Part shown: piece by piece, positions 37,165-46,076 of the stretch
Layout: each line of letters begins with the position of its first letter
How positions within the stretch are numbered: position 1 is the first letter of the stretch
DNA from: a virus
Strand: one strand, 5' to 3'
Virus record (IMG/VR): IMGVR_UViG_3300031521_001337
Span: 62,001 to 126,000 of that record
DNA length: 64,000 bases
Position numbers and translations under genes: made by a program
The notes under the pieces: model-generated
Told to the model about the DNA's origin: nothing
Databases searched by the model: none
The model's input: only the letters and a program-made list of their open reading frames with translations

Positions 37165-38017
37165 AAGAAGAAAAGAAGAAGATGCTAATTATAGAGCTAT
37201 TTGGTGTAATGGTAAAACAATTCGTTTTGCAATTGATCCAAGTAAACCTATTACTGAGTTGAAGTATCCAGAATTTTATGATGTAAAAGTTACTGGAAAT
37301 TGTGAGGGTGAATGTCCGTGGTGTTATATGGATAGTAAGAAAGAAACTCATTATGAGAATATTGTTGATAAATTTAAAACTTTCTTCAGTAATGTTTCAA
37401 AAGAACAATTACCTTTTCAAATAGCATTTGGTGGTGGAGAACCAACTTCACATCCTGATTTTGTTGAATTGATGAGAGTTTGTAAGGAAGAGTTTGATAT
37501 TACTCCAAATTATACTACTAATGGTATGTGGTATCATTTAGATGAATTTAATCCTCAAGAACAAGCAAATTTATTAAATGCTACAAAACAATATTGTGGA
37601 GGAGTTGCTATAAGTTGTCATCCACATTTGAAAAAATATTGGGATAATGCAGCAAAACTTTATGTGGGAAATGGAATTAAACTTAATTTTCATCATATAA
37701 TTTCTGATAAACAATCAATTGATGATTTTGTTAAAATTTATAATGAGTGGAAAGATAAAGTTGATTACTTTGTACTTCTTCCTTATGGTAATGTAGGACG
37801 TGCTCCTCATAAAGAAATTGATTGGGATTATCTTGTAACTCAGTTACCAGAAGACGCGAGTAAAATAGCATTTGGTGCAAATTTCTATCCTTATCTTAAA
37901 GATGGTGATCACAATATAAAGATAAGTTTATATGAACCCGAAATTATGAGTAAATTCTTAGATCTTAAAGATATGAGTATTTATCCAAGTAGTTTCAGTA
38001 ATGAAAAAATTAATTAA
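37157..38017 (+). CDS. Radical SAM protein
   Basis: 286 residues. CEGECPWC (about 49-56) is the CxxxCxxC motif that binds the 4Fe-4S cluster, and FGGGEPTSHPDF (about 93) is the GGEP motif that holds SAM. A TIM-barrel-like order follows. No SPASM Cys cluster is seen at the C-terminus. The substrate is unknown. Such enzymes could modify a nucleotide, peptide or cofactor. The DLITNSS gene directly upstream is a candidate partner. Confidence 0.85.
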   Translation: MIKRRKEEDANYRAIWCNGKTIRFAIDPSKPITELKYPEFYDVKVTGNCEGECPWCYMDSKKETHYENIVDKFKTFFSNVSKEQLPFQIAFGGGEPTSHPDFVELMRVCKEEFDITPNYTTNGMWYHLDEFNPQEQANLLNATKQYCGGVAISCHPHLKKYWDNAAKLYVGNGIKLNFHHIISDKQSIDDFVKIYNEWKDKVDYFVLLPYGNVGRAPHKEIDWDYLVTQLPEDASKIAFGANFYPYLKDGDHNIKISLYEPEIMSKFLDLKDMSIYPSSFSNEKIN

Positions 38018-38018
38018 T

Positions 38019-38105
38019 ATGGGATTATTACTAACATTTATAGGTGGAGTATTCACAGGAGTTATTTTAGGACTTGTGTGGTTACTTTCACAAGCTGACA
38101 GATAG
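38019..38105 (+). CDS. Transmembrane microprotein (28 aa)
   Basis: A single hydrophobic segment rich in Gly and Leu with a short polar end. It begins one base after the radical SAM stop and ends two bases before the next gene. Confidence 0.45.
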   Translation: MGLLLTFIGGVFTGVILGLVWLLSQADR

Positions 38106-38107
38106 TT

Positions 38108-38422
38108 ATGGAAGATGAAGAATTTTTAATGGAAGAAGAGCCAATAAGTTTTGAAACTGCTGTATTGGCTAAAGAAAAAGGATTTTTTGATCCATATCAT
38201 CCTACATTAGTGTATGATGATGCACCTCAATCTCTTTTACAAAGATGGTTAAGAGAAAAACATAAAATACATATTACAATTTATTCTTGTTCTCAAGAAT
38301 CTTGGATGTATAATATAACAACACCTCACCAACAATTACCTGATGGTATATATGGAGAAGACTTTGAAGATTATGAAGATGCATTAGAAGATGCTTTACA
38401 AGAATCTTTAAAAACAATTTAG
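38108..38422 (+). CDS. Conserved phage hypothetical protein
   Basis: 104 residues. PISFETAVLAKEKGF, APQSLLQRWLREKHKIHI and a closing acidic YEDALEDALQESL match a widespread family in phages and Bacteroidota mobile elements. Function unknown. Confidence 0.72.
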   Translation: MEDEEFLMEEEPISFETAVLAKEKGFFDPYHPTLVYDDAPQSLLQRWLREKHKIHITIYSCSQESWMYNITTPHQQLPDGIYGEDFEDYEDALEDALQESLKTI

Positions 38423-38423
38423 C

Positions 38424-38816
38424 ATGTTAAGATACGAAACAAAGAAAATAATTAATTCATATGATCTTGATAGATTAATTAGAGAAACTTACGGAAAACC
38501 TTATATGTTTCAACAACAAGATGGTTGTAAAAGTAGAGGAGTAGATTATATAACAATACCTGTAAGAGAACCCGATTATTATGAAAATACTTCATTAGAA
38601 TTTGAAATAAATGGTGATGAAATGGGTGTTTCTTTTGATACTTGGTTAAATACTACAGTTGAAGAAATAAATGAACTTCATCCTGAATCTTATAAAGGTC
38701 AAAATGATTTATGGTGGGAAAGAAACTTTTATCCACATATTGAAACAATTGTAAACGATCTTTATGAAAGAGGGTTAATTGAAGCGGGTGAGTATATGAT
38801 TAATATTGATTGGTAA
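38424..38816 (+). CDS. Hypothetical protein
   Basis: 130 residues, acidic and aromatic, no recognised domain. One base separates it from the previous stop. Confidence 0.65.
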   Translation: MLRYETKKIINSYDLDRLIRETYGKPYMFQQQDGCKSRGVDYITIPVREPDYYENTSLEFEINGDEMGVSFDTWLNTTVEEINELHPESYKGQNDLWWERNFYPHIETIVNDLYERGLIEAGEYMINIDW

Positions 38817-38819
38817 TTG

Positions 38820-39227
38820 ATGAGTAAAATATTGGTATATGCTGACGGAGCTTATTCTTCTGCAAGAAATCAAGGAGGATGGGCATTTGTTGTTGTAAAA
38901 GACGAAATTAAAATTCATTCAGCATTTTTTCCTATAACAGGAGGAACTAATAATGTTGCTGAAATAATGGCTGCATTAGAAGCTTGTTTATGGTGTAAAA
39001 GTGTTGGATATACTGAAATAACTATGTTATGTGATTCTATGTATGTTATCGGTGCTATTAGTTTAGGTAATAAACGAAATAAAAACAAAGAACTATTAGC
39101 AGAATTGGATAAAGCTGTTGAAGGAATGAATATTACATGGTCCCATGTTAAAGGGCACGAAGGAAATAAATATAATGAACTTTGTGATGTACTCGCTGTA
39201 GAGGCATCACATTTTAAAGAAGATTAG
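38820..39227 (+). CDS. rnhA: Ribonuclease H (type 1-like)
   Basis: 135 residues. YADGAY (about 6) carries the first catalytic Asp, NVAEIMAALEA (about 45) the Glu, MLCDSMYV (about 68) the second Asp, and the C-terminal NELCDVLA region the last Asp, with a preceding WSHVKGHEGN loop. It cuts RNA in RNA-DNA hybrids, for example primers on the lagging strand. ATG 38820 is preferred to a TTG three bases earlier. Confidence 0.9.
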   Translation: MSKILVYADGAYSSARNQGGWAFVVVKDEIKIHSAFFPITGGTNNVAEIMAALEACLWCKSVGYTEITMLCDSMYVIGAISLGNKRNKNKELLAELDKAVEGMNITWSHVKGHEGNKYNELCDVLAVEASHFKED

Positions 39228-39232
39228 AAAAA

Positions 39233-39805
39233 ATGAGAGGAAGTGGGATTAGAACAATTGTAGAGGAAAGACCTAAGAACGTAGCAGTAATGGATGTATT
39301 TTCAAAATTGGTACAAGAAAGAATTATTTTTATTGATGGGGTTATTGATGAAGACTTAGCAAATGGCATTATTGCTCAAATGTTATACCTTGATTCATTA
39401 GACAAGGTAAAACCAATTAATATTTATATTAATACTTATGGTGGAAGTGTATATGATGGATTAGGTATATATGATATTGCTGAAAAAATTTCAGCTCCTA
39501 TTAGAACTGTAGCTATGGGTAAATGTTGTTCTATGGGAGTTCCATTAGTACTTATGGGTACAGAACGTTGTGCTACTAAACGTACAAGATTTATGATTCA
39601 TCAACCATCTGGTGGTGCTGATGGTCAAGTATCTGATATCAAAATTACACTTGAAGAAATGTTATTACTTAAGACAGAATTATATAATATTATTTCTGAA
39701 AGAACGGGACAAACTTACGAACAAGTTGAAAAAGATTGTGATCGTGACAAATGGATGAGTGCTGAAGAAGCACTAGCATACGGAATTATCACAAAAATTC
39801 TTTAA
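39233..39805 (+). CDS. clpP: ClpP-like serine protease
   Basis: 190 residues, normal ClpP length. GKCCSMG (about 96) holds the catalytic Ser, MIHQPSGG (about 121) the His, and the later DCDRDKWMSAEEA (about 170) the Asp. An N-terminal NTYGGSV loop fits the fold. ClpP forms barrels fed by AAA+ unfoldases. Phage ClpP is often linked to capsid maturation, but no capsid gene is adjacent here, and two AAA+ proteins are encoded in this window. Confidence 0.9.
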   Translation: MRGSGIRTIVEERPKNVAVMDVFSKLVQERIIFIDGVIDEDLANGIIAQMLYLDSLDKVKPINIYINTYGGSVYDGLGIYDIAEKISAPIRTVAMGKCCSMGVPLVLMGTERCATKRTRFMIHQPSGGADGQVSDIKITLEEMLLLKTELYNIISERTGQTYEQVEKDCDRDKWMSAEEALAYGIITKIL

Positions 39806-40149
39806 TGAAAAAGTCTATTGAATATGTAACTTATATAAAGGATGATTTAACTATTTTGGTTGAACCATCTGGGTTATTTGTTTATGAATCAAGTGTATAT
39901 CTTTATCATAAAGATTACTTTGCACTTTGTAATCAAAAATATTTCTCTAACCCTAGAGAAATTAATGGAGTAGTTGAATCTTTTTGGAAGACTCCACATA
40001 TTCAAATTTGTTCGGAACTATTTGCGGCTCCTGAACAATGGCTAATAGATAATGGTTTTACAAGATATACCAAACCTAAAAAAGATGAGAAAGTTACAAA
40101 CAATGTAAAGGTTAAAGGTAATGCCAAACAGAAAACTAAGTCTGATTAG
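39805..40149 (+). CDS. Hypothetical protein
   Basis: 114 residues, basic C-terminal tail, no recognised domain. It shares one base with the ClpP stop and overlaps the ferritin gene by 29 bases. Confidence 0.65.
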   Translation: MKKSIEYVTYIKDDLTILVEPSGLFVYESSVYLYHKDYFALCNQKYFSNPREINGVVESFWKTPHIQICSELFAAPEQWLIDNGFTRYTKPKKDEKVTNNVKVKGNAKQKTKSD

Positions 40150-40624
40150 CGATACCCTCGGTACATTATTAATAAAGCAAGTAGCTCATGAATTGAAAAA
40201 TTTCAATTTATATATGAGTTTTGCTAATTATTTTAGTGTAGAAGGTGTTACTGATTTAGAAGAATATTATAGAAAACGTGCAGCTGAAGAAAAAAATCAC
40301 CACCAATGGATAATGGATTATCTGTCAGAAGCTGATTATAAATTCACATATCCTGCTGTAGAACTAAACACTGAGAAATTTGAATCTTATGAAGTACCAT
40401 TTTCACAAACTGTTGATAGAGAAATCTTGACTACACAACTGATTTATGCTATTTATGAAGCTGCGTTAGCTGAAAAAGATTTTATGACTGCTTCATGGTT
40501 ATATGATAAATTGATCAAAGAACAAATTGAAGAAGAAAACGTTTCAAGAATGGCTAAAACCATTATTGAAGAAAAAGCCGATATCTACGTCCGTGCTGAG
40601 AAGATTCTTGAACTTTTAGATTAA
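40121..40624 (+). CDS. ftn: Ferritin-like protein
   Basis: 167 residues, the usual length of bacterial non-haem ferritin. NLYMSFANYF (about 31), RAAEEKNHHQWIMDYL (about 52), LAEKDFMTASWLYD (about 113) and KEQIEEENVSRM (about 130) give the Glu/His ligands of the ferroxidase site in a four-helix bundle. It would store iron or detoxify it. The role in a phage may be protection from oxidative damage or host iron supply. A host-derived gene is likely. Confidence 0.88.
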   Translation: MPNRKLSLISDTLGTLLIKQVAHELKNFNLYMSFANYFSVEGVTDLEEYYRKRAAEEKNHHQWIMDYLSEADYKFTYPAVELNTEKFESYEVPFSQTVDREILTTQLIYAIYEAALAEKDFMTASWLYDKLIKEQIEEENVSRMAKTIIEEKADIYVRAEKILELLD

Positions 40625-40626
40625 AT

Positions 40627-40806
40627 ATGAACTATTTAGTATTAAATGAAGAAGAGGAACTACTCGATGTACTTAATTTTAATTCTGATAAAGAATTAAA
40701 TGACTATAAAACTGCAAACCCTACTCACATTATTAAAGAAGAAAAAGATCTAATTATTGATGAAGATGACTTTTTTTACGATGATGATGATGAAGCAGTG
40801 TGGTAG
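40627..40806 (+). CDS. Small acidic protein
   Basis: 59 residues, highly acidic with an Asp run near the C-terminus. It overlaps the next gene by 7 bases. No domain. Confidence 0.55.
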   Translation: MNYLVLNEEEELLDVLNFNSDKELNDYKTANPTHIIKEEKDLIIDEDDFFYDDDDEAVW

Positions 40807-41096
40807 AACAAGTAAAGTATGTTGAATTAGTAGCAGTTAGAGAGGGTACATATACAACATATGTTTTTAAAGATTTTAAATCTCATGAATATATTATGTG
40901 TGCAAAACCCCCTAACTGGCAAGTTCCAGAAATAAGTGTTGGGGATAAAGGCTTTGTTAATTATCAAGTTGTTGAGGCGGGTGATGAATATGTTACTCCG
41001 GAAGGAGAACGAATGGTTTATAAATACTCCAGTATTTATTTCTTGAATTTTGTAAATAAAACAGATGTTTTAAAAAATAAAGAAATAATATTGTAA
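40800..41096 (+). CDS. Hypothetical protein (GTG start)
   Basis: 98 residues, predicted beta-rich (small-barrel-like: VGDKGFVNYQVV). GTG at 40800 is the start; no ATG occurs early. It lies just ahead of the replication block. Confidence 0.6.
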   Translation: MVEQVKYVELVAVREGTYTTYVFKDFKSHEYIMCAKPPNWQVPEISVGDKGFVNYQVVEAGDEYVTPEGERMVYKYSSIYFLNFVNKTDVLKNKEIIL

Positions 41097-41099
41097 GAT

Positions 41100-41951
41100 A
41101 TGAGTACATTGATAGAAGAAAAAATGAAAGAAGCGATTGGTAAAAAACAAGTAGACATTAATACGTTTATTTGGAAAGGTAATAAAGTTCTTGATGAACA
41201 GGGAAAATACAAACAAACCGAAAAGAAATTAACGGCTATGATTGAATATGAACTGAATGAATGTTATGACCATTGTAAAACTATGCTATTTAACAAGGAT
41301 ATTCAAAATCCTGGTAGATATGTAGTTTTAGAAACAATTGCAGACCAGAAAGATAAGTGTGGAGCTGAACTGTTTTTGAGATATGTTGATCAAAAAAATA
41401 ATTTAAGTCGTTTTACACTATTAGGATCAATAAATGAATTCCTAAAAAACAACAAAGAAGCCTTTAAGAATTACAAACCTGTGGTAGGCGATGTATTTTC
41501 GGGTGTACCTAATGAATTTACAAAAATTCCATTGAGTATGATTATAGACGGATGTCTTGATCGATTAGGTACTTTTAATAAAAAACACATAACTAGAACA
41601 TTCATCCTTAAACAAGGAATCTGGTTGACTCCCTCTGAATCTAAAGAACTTGCAGAATCTGAAGCTGGTGAAACTAGAGATCGATTAGAAGTTATTAGAG
41701 AACGTTTGAATATTAAAGACATTGAGAAATTGTATATTAACTCTAAAGGTTTGAACTATACACAAATGCGAGCAATGCTTAATATTAAACCTAATAAAAA
41801 ATATATGGATCTAACAACTCATCAATTGGAAACTTTAAGATATAGAATCTTATTTAGCCTTGAAGAAACTGTTAAAGATCATATTTCAGCATGGGAAAAA
41901 AGAATGGAGGAAATCGAATCAGTAGCTGAGTTTAAAGGATTTAAATTATAA
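41100..41951 (+). CDS. Hypothetical protein ahead of the replication block
   Basis: 283 residues, highly charged and helical throughout, with no recognised domain. A central part (about 170-215) has the look of a helical DNA- or protein-interaction region. Its size and position beside the polymerase suggest a replication accessory, by context only. Confidence 0.72.
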   Translation: MSTLIEEKMKEAIGKKQVDINTFIWKGNKVLDEQGKYKQTEKKLTAMIEYELNECYDHCKTMLFNKDIQNPGRYVVLETIADQKDKCGAELFLRYVDQKNNLSRFTLLGSINEFLKNNKEAFKNYKPVVGDVFSGVPNEFTKIPLSMIIDGCLDRLGTFNKKHITRTFILKQGIWLTPSESKELAESEAGETRDRLEVIRERLNIKDIEKLYINSKGLNYTQMRAMLNIKPNKKYMDLTTHQLETLRYRILFSLEETVKDHISAWEKRMEEIESVAEFKGFKL

Positions 41952-41954
41952 AAA

Positions 41955-42194
41955 ATGGAAAGAGCAATTGTATTACCAGAAGCAACTAATAGTCATATTT
42001 ATCCAAATCTTATTGAACCTGGACCTAATAAAATGATTATTGTATATCTTGATAATAACATGGTTGGATTTATTGAATATATAGATTGTGATTGGTCTTT
42101 AATAATTGGAACAGAATGGAAAGATTCTGATTCTAGTTTAGAAACTCTTATTAGAGATAATCCTCAATATACTTATAGACTAATTGAATCATGA
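41955..42194 (+). CDS. Hypothetical protein
   Basis: 79 residues. It shares the pattern N-x-V-[GI]-F-[IV]-[EY]-[YH] with the following gene, so the pair are probably paralogues. It overlaps the next by four bases. Confidence 0.6.
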   Translation: MERAIVLPEATNSHIYPNLIEPGPNKMIIVYLDNNMVGFIEYIDCDWSLIIGTEWKDSDSSLETLIRDNPQYTYRLIES

Positions 42195-42439
42195 CAAGTA
42201 GAATCATAACTAAAGAGTTAGTGGATGATGTTCAAAAAGGAGAGTTCTACGGAATTCTCCTTATTTTGAATGAAAGCAATGACGTTATAGGATTTGTTTA
42301 CCACTATGAAGAAAAAGAAGTTTGGGTTATTGAAACTGTAGATTTTTTATCTGATGATTTCGGTACATTTAATGAATTATGGGATTATTGGGAAGTTAGC
42401 CCAGATTTCGATGATTTTAAAATGATTGTGAGAGAATGA
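42191..42439 (+). CDS. Hypothetical protein, relative of preceding gene
   Basis: 82 residues with NDVIGFVYHYEEKEVWVIE, resembling NNMVGFIEYIDCDWSLIIG in the gene before it. Acidic tail. It ends TGA TAA four bases into the polymerase gene. Confidence 0.6.
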   Translation: MTSRIITKELVDDVQKGEFYGILLILNESNDVIGFVYHYEEKEVWVIETVDFLSDDFGTFNELWDYWEVSPDFDDFKMIVRE

Positions 42440-44355
42440 TAAGTGAAGTGTATGATATCGAATGTTTAAGTAATTTATTTACTTATACAGGTTACTGTAG
42501 ACAAACAAAAGATTATCATCAATTCGTAATTCATAGTTCTCGTAATGATTACATTGCTTTTATAGCACATCTTCGTCGTGAGAAAGATATGATAATGATT
42601 GGATTTAATAACGATAGTTATGATTATCCAATTCTTCATCATCTCATTAATCACTACGATGAGTATCAATTTTTAAGTGGTTATGAATTATCTCAAAAGA
42701 TATATACAAAATCACAAGAAATAATTGCTACTCAATTTTCAGCTGTAGCTGAATGGAATAAACATATCAAACAAATTGATTTGTTTAAAATATGGCATTT
42801 TGATAATGTCGCCAAAGCAACTTCACTGAAAAATCTTGAAGTAGCTATGAATTTACCCTTAGTCGCCGATATGCCATTTGAACATACTGAATGGATTGAT
42901 GCAAGTCAAATTGCAGCAGTTCTAGAGTATAATAAAAATGACGTGTATGCGACTAACGTATTTTTGGACATAACTCAAGGAGATACTGAACTTAGTAACT
43001 ATAAAGGAAAAAATAAATTGTATCTAAGATATTTGATTAAACACAAATATGGAATTGATTGTATTAATTACAACGATATTAAATTAGGTACTGAATTAAT
43101 TTTAAAACTTTATTGTGATAAATTTGGTTTCAATATGAAAGAAGTTCGAAAAGCTAGAAGTTACAGACCTCTAATTAAATTAGATGATTGTATTCCAGCT
43201 TGGTGTGACCTACGAACTAAACCTTTCTTAGGATTGGTTGAAAAGTTTCGATCAACACATATTCATGATGCTATTTTAAAAGGTGTATTTGCACATAGTG
43301 TCATATATAATCAAACAAAAATAGATTTTGGTGCAGGAGGAGCTCATGCTTCAATTAAAGCTGGAGTTTATAATGCAGATGATTATTATATGATACTTGA
43401 TGTAGATGTTGATGCAATGTATCCAATGTTAGGTATTTCACAAAGAGTATTTCCTGAGCATTTAGGATCTGAATTTGTGGATATCTACGATGGAGAAATC
43501 GTTTCTAAACGTTTAGCTGAAAAGAAGAAACCGAAAAAGGAACGAGATTTTGTAATTGTTGAAGGATTTAAACTTGCTGCCAATGGAAGTTACGGTAAAA
43601 CTAATTCTGAAGACAGTTGGTTATATGATCCGTTGTATACCTTAACAACGACCATTAGTGGTCAAATATTCATCTCAATGTGGATGGAGAAAGTATGTGA
43701 AAAATTTGATGATGTTACAATTATTCAAGTAAATACTGATGGTTGGACTATGCGTATTCCAAGAAAACATCATGAAGGTATTTTGCAGTTGTCTACTGAA
43801 TTATGTGAATCTGTAGGATTAAGTTATGAAGCTAACTATTATAATAAAATGGTAATTAGAGATGTTAACAACTATTCTGCTAGATATATTGATGGAAAAA
43901 TTAAAGCTAAAGGCGATTTTGAAATTGATAGAGAATTACATAAAGATCCATCAATGAAAGTTGTACGTATTGCATTAGAGAAGTATTTCTTTGATGGAAT
44001 ACCTGTAGAAACTACTATTAGAAGTCACACCAATATTTATGATTTTGGAATGAGATTAAGAACTAATAGAGATTCTACTGCACAGTATAAATATATTGAT
44101 GAAGAAGCTCAACAAATAAAAGTAATGGATTTAAGTAGAACTACCCGATATTATATCTCCAATCACGGAGGATCATTAAGAAAGAATTTTAATAATGGTA
44201 AGATATCTGGAGTGAATATAGGATTTATAGTTACGATATTCAACACCTATGTTGAAAAACCTATGGGTGAATATGATATAAATTATGATTTCTATATACT
44301 TGAAGCCAAGAAAATTATTAATCAAATTGAATCAACTCAGTTATCATTATTCTAA
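42436..44355 (+). CDS. DNA polymerase, family B
   Basis: 639 residues. The exonuclease part has DIECL (about 7), GFNNDSYDYPIL (about 55) and YNKNDVYATNVFL (about 155). The polymerase part has motif A DVDVDAMYPML (about 318), motif B KLAANGSYGKTN (about 378) and motif C VNTDGWT (about 436), where the first Asp of DTD is replaced by Asn. It is short for a replicative B polymerase. It is the probable replicative enzyme of this phage, followed by a promoter. Confidence 0.92.
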   Translation: MISEVYDIECLSNLFTYTGYCRQTKDYHQFVIHSSRNDYIAFIAHLRREKDMIMIGFNNDSYDYPILHHLINHYDEYQFLSGYELSQKIYTKSQEIIATQFSAVAEWNKHIKQIDLFKIWHFDNVAKATSLKNLEVAMNLPLVADMPFEHTEWIDASQIAAVLEYNKNDVYATNVFLDITQGDTELSNYKGKNKLYLRYLIKHKYGIDCINYNDIKLGTELILKLYCDKFGFNMKEVRKARSYRPLIKLDDCIPAWCDLRTKPFLGLVEKFRSTHIHDAILKGVFAHSVIYNQTKIDFGAGGAHASIKAGVYNADDYYMILDVDVDAMYPMLGISQRVFPEHLGSEFVDIYDGEIVSKRLAEKKKPKKERDFVIVEGFKLAANGSYGKTNSEDSWLYDPLYTLTTTISGQIFISMWMEKVCEKFDDVTIIQVNTDGWTMRIPRKHHEGILQLSTELCESVGLSYEANYYNKMVIRDVNNYSARYIDGKIKAKGDFEIDRELHKDPSMKVVRIALEKYFFDGIPVETTIRSHTNIYDFGMRLRTNRDSTAQYKYIDEEAQQIKVMDLSRTTRYYISNHGGSLRKNFNNGKISGVNIGFIVTIFNTYVEKPMGEYDINYDFYILEAKKIINQIESTQLSLF

Positions 44356-44370
44356 ATATATGTTAATTTA

Positions 44371-44403
44371 GTTGTATATGTCAAGATTTTTTTGTATCTT
44401 TGT
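44371..44403 (+). promoter_or_regulatory. Bacteroidota-type promoter
   Basis: TTG at 44372-44374 and TATCTTTG at 44395-44402, spacing 20 bases. The 56-base leader is AT-rich. It drives the SF2 helicase and probably the genes after it. Confidence 0.8.
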
Positions 44404-44458
44404 GTAGATAAATTTTTAATCAACCAAGTACTTAAAAGTATGATAATAAATTTTTTAA

Positions 44459-45691
44459 ATGACACTTGATAGAACCGAGCGTCAAAAAGAAGGAGTTAGA
44501 AAGTGGATGGCGAATGGCTGTAGAGGTAGTTGGATGTATTGTACCGGATTCGGGAAAACATTTAGTGCCATTATGGCTATCAAAGCATTTCTAACTAAAA
44601 ACAAAGATCGAGTTATTGTGGTTGTTGTACCTACTGAACATTTAAAAATTCAGTGGATTCAAGAACTATCGAAACACAATCTTCTTTATGCAGTATCTGT
44701 TGAGATAATTAATACTGCTGCAAAAATAAAATCCGAAGTTGATTTTATTTTATTAGATGAATGTCATAGATATGCATCTGATACTTTTTATAATATATTT
44801 CAAAATAGACAACCGAAAATAGTATTAGGTTTGTCAGCAACTTTTAGTAGACTTGATGGTAGACACGAATTACTTGAGCGTTATTGCCCAGTATGTGATA
44901 CAGTTACTGTTAAAGAAGCTATTGAAAACAAATGGTTATCCCCTTACGTTGAGTATAAGATAATTATTGAACCTGATGATATTGAAATATATAAAAAGGC
45001 AAATAGAGAATTCAATGAAGCGTTCGCTGTATTTGATTTCGACTTTAAGTTAGCTATGGATTGTATGACTAACATAATTGCCCGTAGAATATATGGAAAG
45101 AAAATGGGTATGGCTGTTGCAGAATTAGATGCAGTTGTTTTTACTTGGGGAAGAGCTTTACGTGCTCGTAAGAAATACGTAATGGAACATCCTAAGAAAA
45201 TAGAAATTGCTCGTAAAATTTTAGCTGCCAGACCAAATGAAAAGGCAATTACGTTTTCGTCAACAATAGCACAAGCTGAAAAGATTGGTGGAGGATTTGT
45301 TGTCCATTCTGGTAACACTAAAAAGAAGAACAGAATAACAATGGAAGATTTCGCTAAACTATCAACAGGTGTTGTACATACTGCGAAAAGTTTGGATGAA
45401 GGTGCTGATGTTAAAGGTTTAAGTGTTGCAGTTGTATTATCTAATACATCCTCACAAACTCAGAAAACTCAACGAGTTGGAAGAGTTATACGGTATGAAG
45501 AAGGTAAGAAAGCTGAAATATTTACACTTGTTATCAAGGGAACTATGGAAGAGGGATGGTTTAGTACATCATCAGCAGGTAAAAGTTATATAGAAATAAC
45601 TGAAGCTGAATTAGATGAAATACTAGACTTCAATGAGTCTGAAAATTTGGTTCATGAAGCCAAAGAAGTAGGTCAAATGTTTAGATTTTAG
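44459..45691 (+). CDS. Superfamily II DEAD/DEAH-type helicase
   Basis: 410 residues. Walker A TGFGKTF (about 29), motif II LLDECHR (about 99), motif III LSATFSR (about 130), motif V and motif VI QRVGRVIR (about 343) are all present. The compact size resembles phage UvsW-type helicases, which remodel forks and recombination junctions. It could alternatively act on RNA. Confidence 0.9.
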   Translation: MTLDRTERQKEGVRKWMANGCRGSWMYCTGFGKTFSAIMAIKAFLTKNKDRVIVVVVPTEHLKIQWIQELSKHNLLYAVSVEIINTAAKIKSEVDFILLDECHRYASDTFYNIFQNRQPKIVLGLSATFSRLDGRHELLERYCPVCDTVTVKEAIENKWLSPYVEYKIIIEPDDIEIYKKANREFNEAFAVFDFDFKLAMDCMTNIIARRIYGKKMGMAVAELDAVVFTWGRALRARKKYVMEHPKKIEIARKILAARPNEKAITFSSTIAQAEKIGGGFVVHSGNTKKKNRITMEDFAKLSTGVVHTAKSLDEGADVKGLSVAVVLSNTSSQTQKTQRVGRVIRYEEGKKAEIFTLVIKGTMEEGWFSTSSAGKSYIEITEAELDEILDFNESENLVHEAKEVGQMFRF

Positions 45692-45694
45692 AAT

Positions 45695-45982
45695 ATGAAT
45701 GGAATGTATATTTTAGACGGAAAAACACCTGTTAAATGTGATGATTTAACAGAGTGGTCGATACAGATGTCAACAATGAACAGAATAGTCGCAAAGACTG
45801 TTATTGGTTGTGCTGAAGTTTCAACAGTATTTTTAGCTATAGATCATCAATTTGGTGACGGTGTTCCGTTATTATTTGAAACAATGATCTTTGGTGGAGA
45901 ATACGATATGTATCAAGATCGATATTCAACATGGGAAGAAGCCTTAATTGGTCATGACTGTGCTTGTGATATGATTAGATAA
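45695..45982 (+). CDS. Hypothetical protein
   Basis: 95 residues, mixed alpha/beta, no recognised domain. It is followed by an unusual 94-base gap before the next annotated ATG. Confidence 0.65.
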   Translation: MNGMYILDGKTPVKCDDLTEWSIQMSTMNRIVAKTVIGCAEVSTVFLAIDHQFGDGVPLLFETMIFGGEYDMYQDRYSTWEEALIGHDCACDMIR

Positions 45983-46076
45983 GTTTTTTATAAACCCACA
46001 ACTTACCAAAAACCCATTATTACAATCCCTTAAAGGATATTACAGGAAAGGAAAGCGTAGTTTTAAACTACAATTA

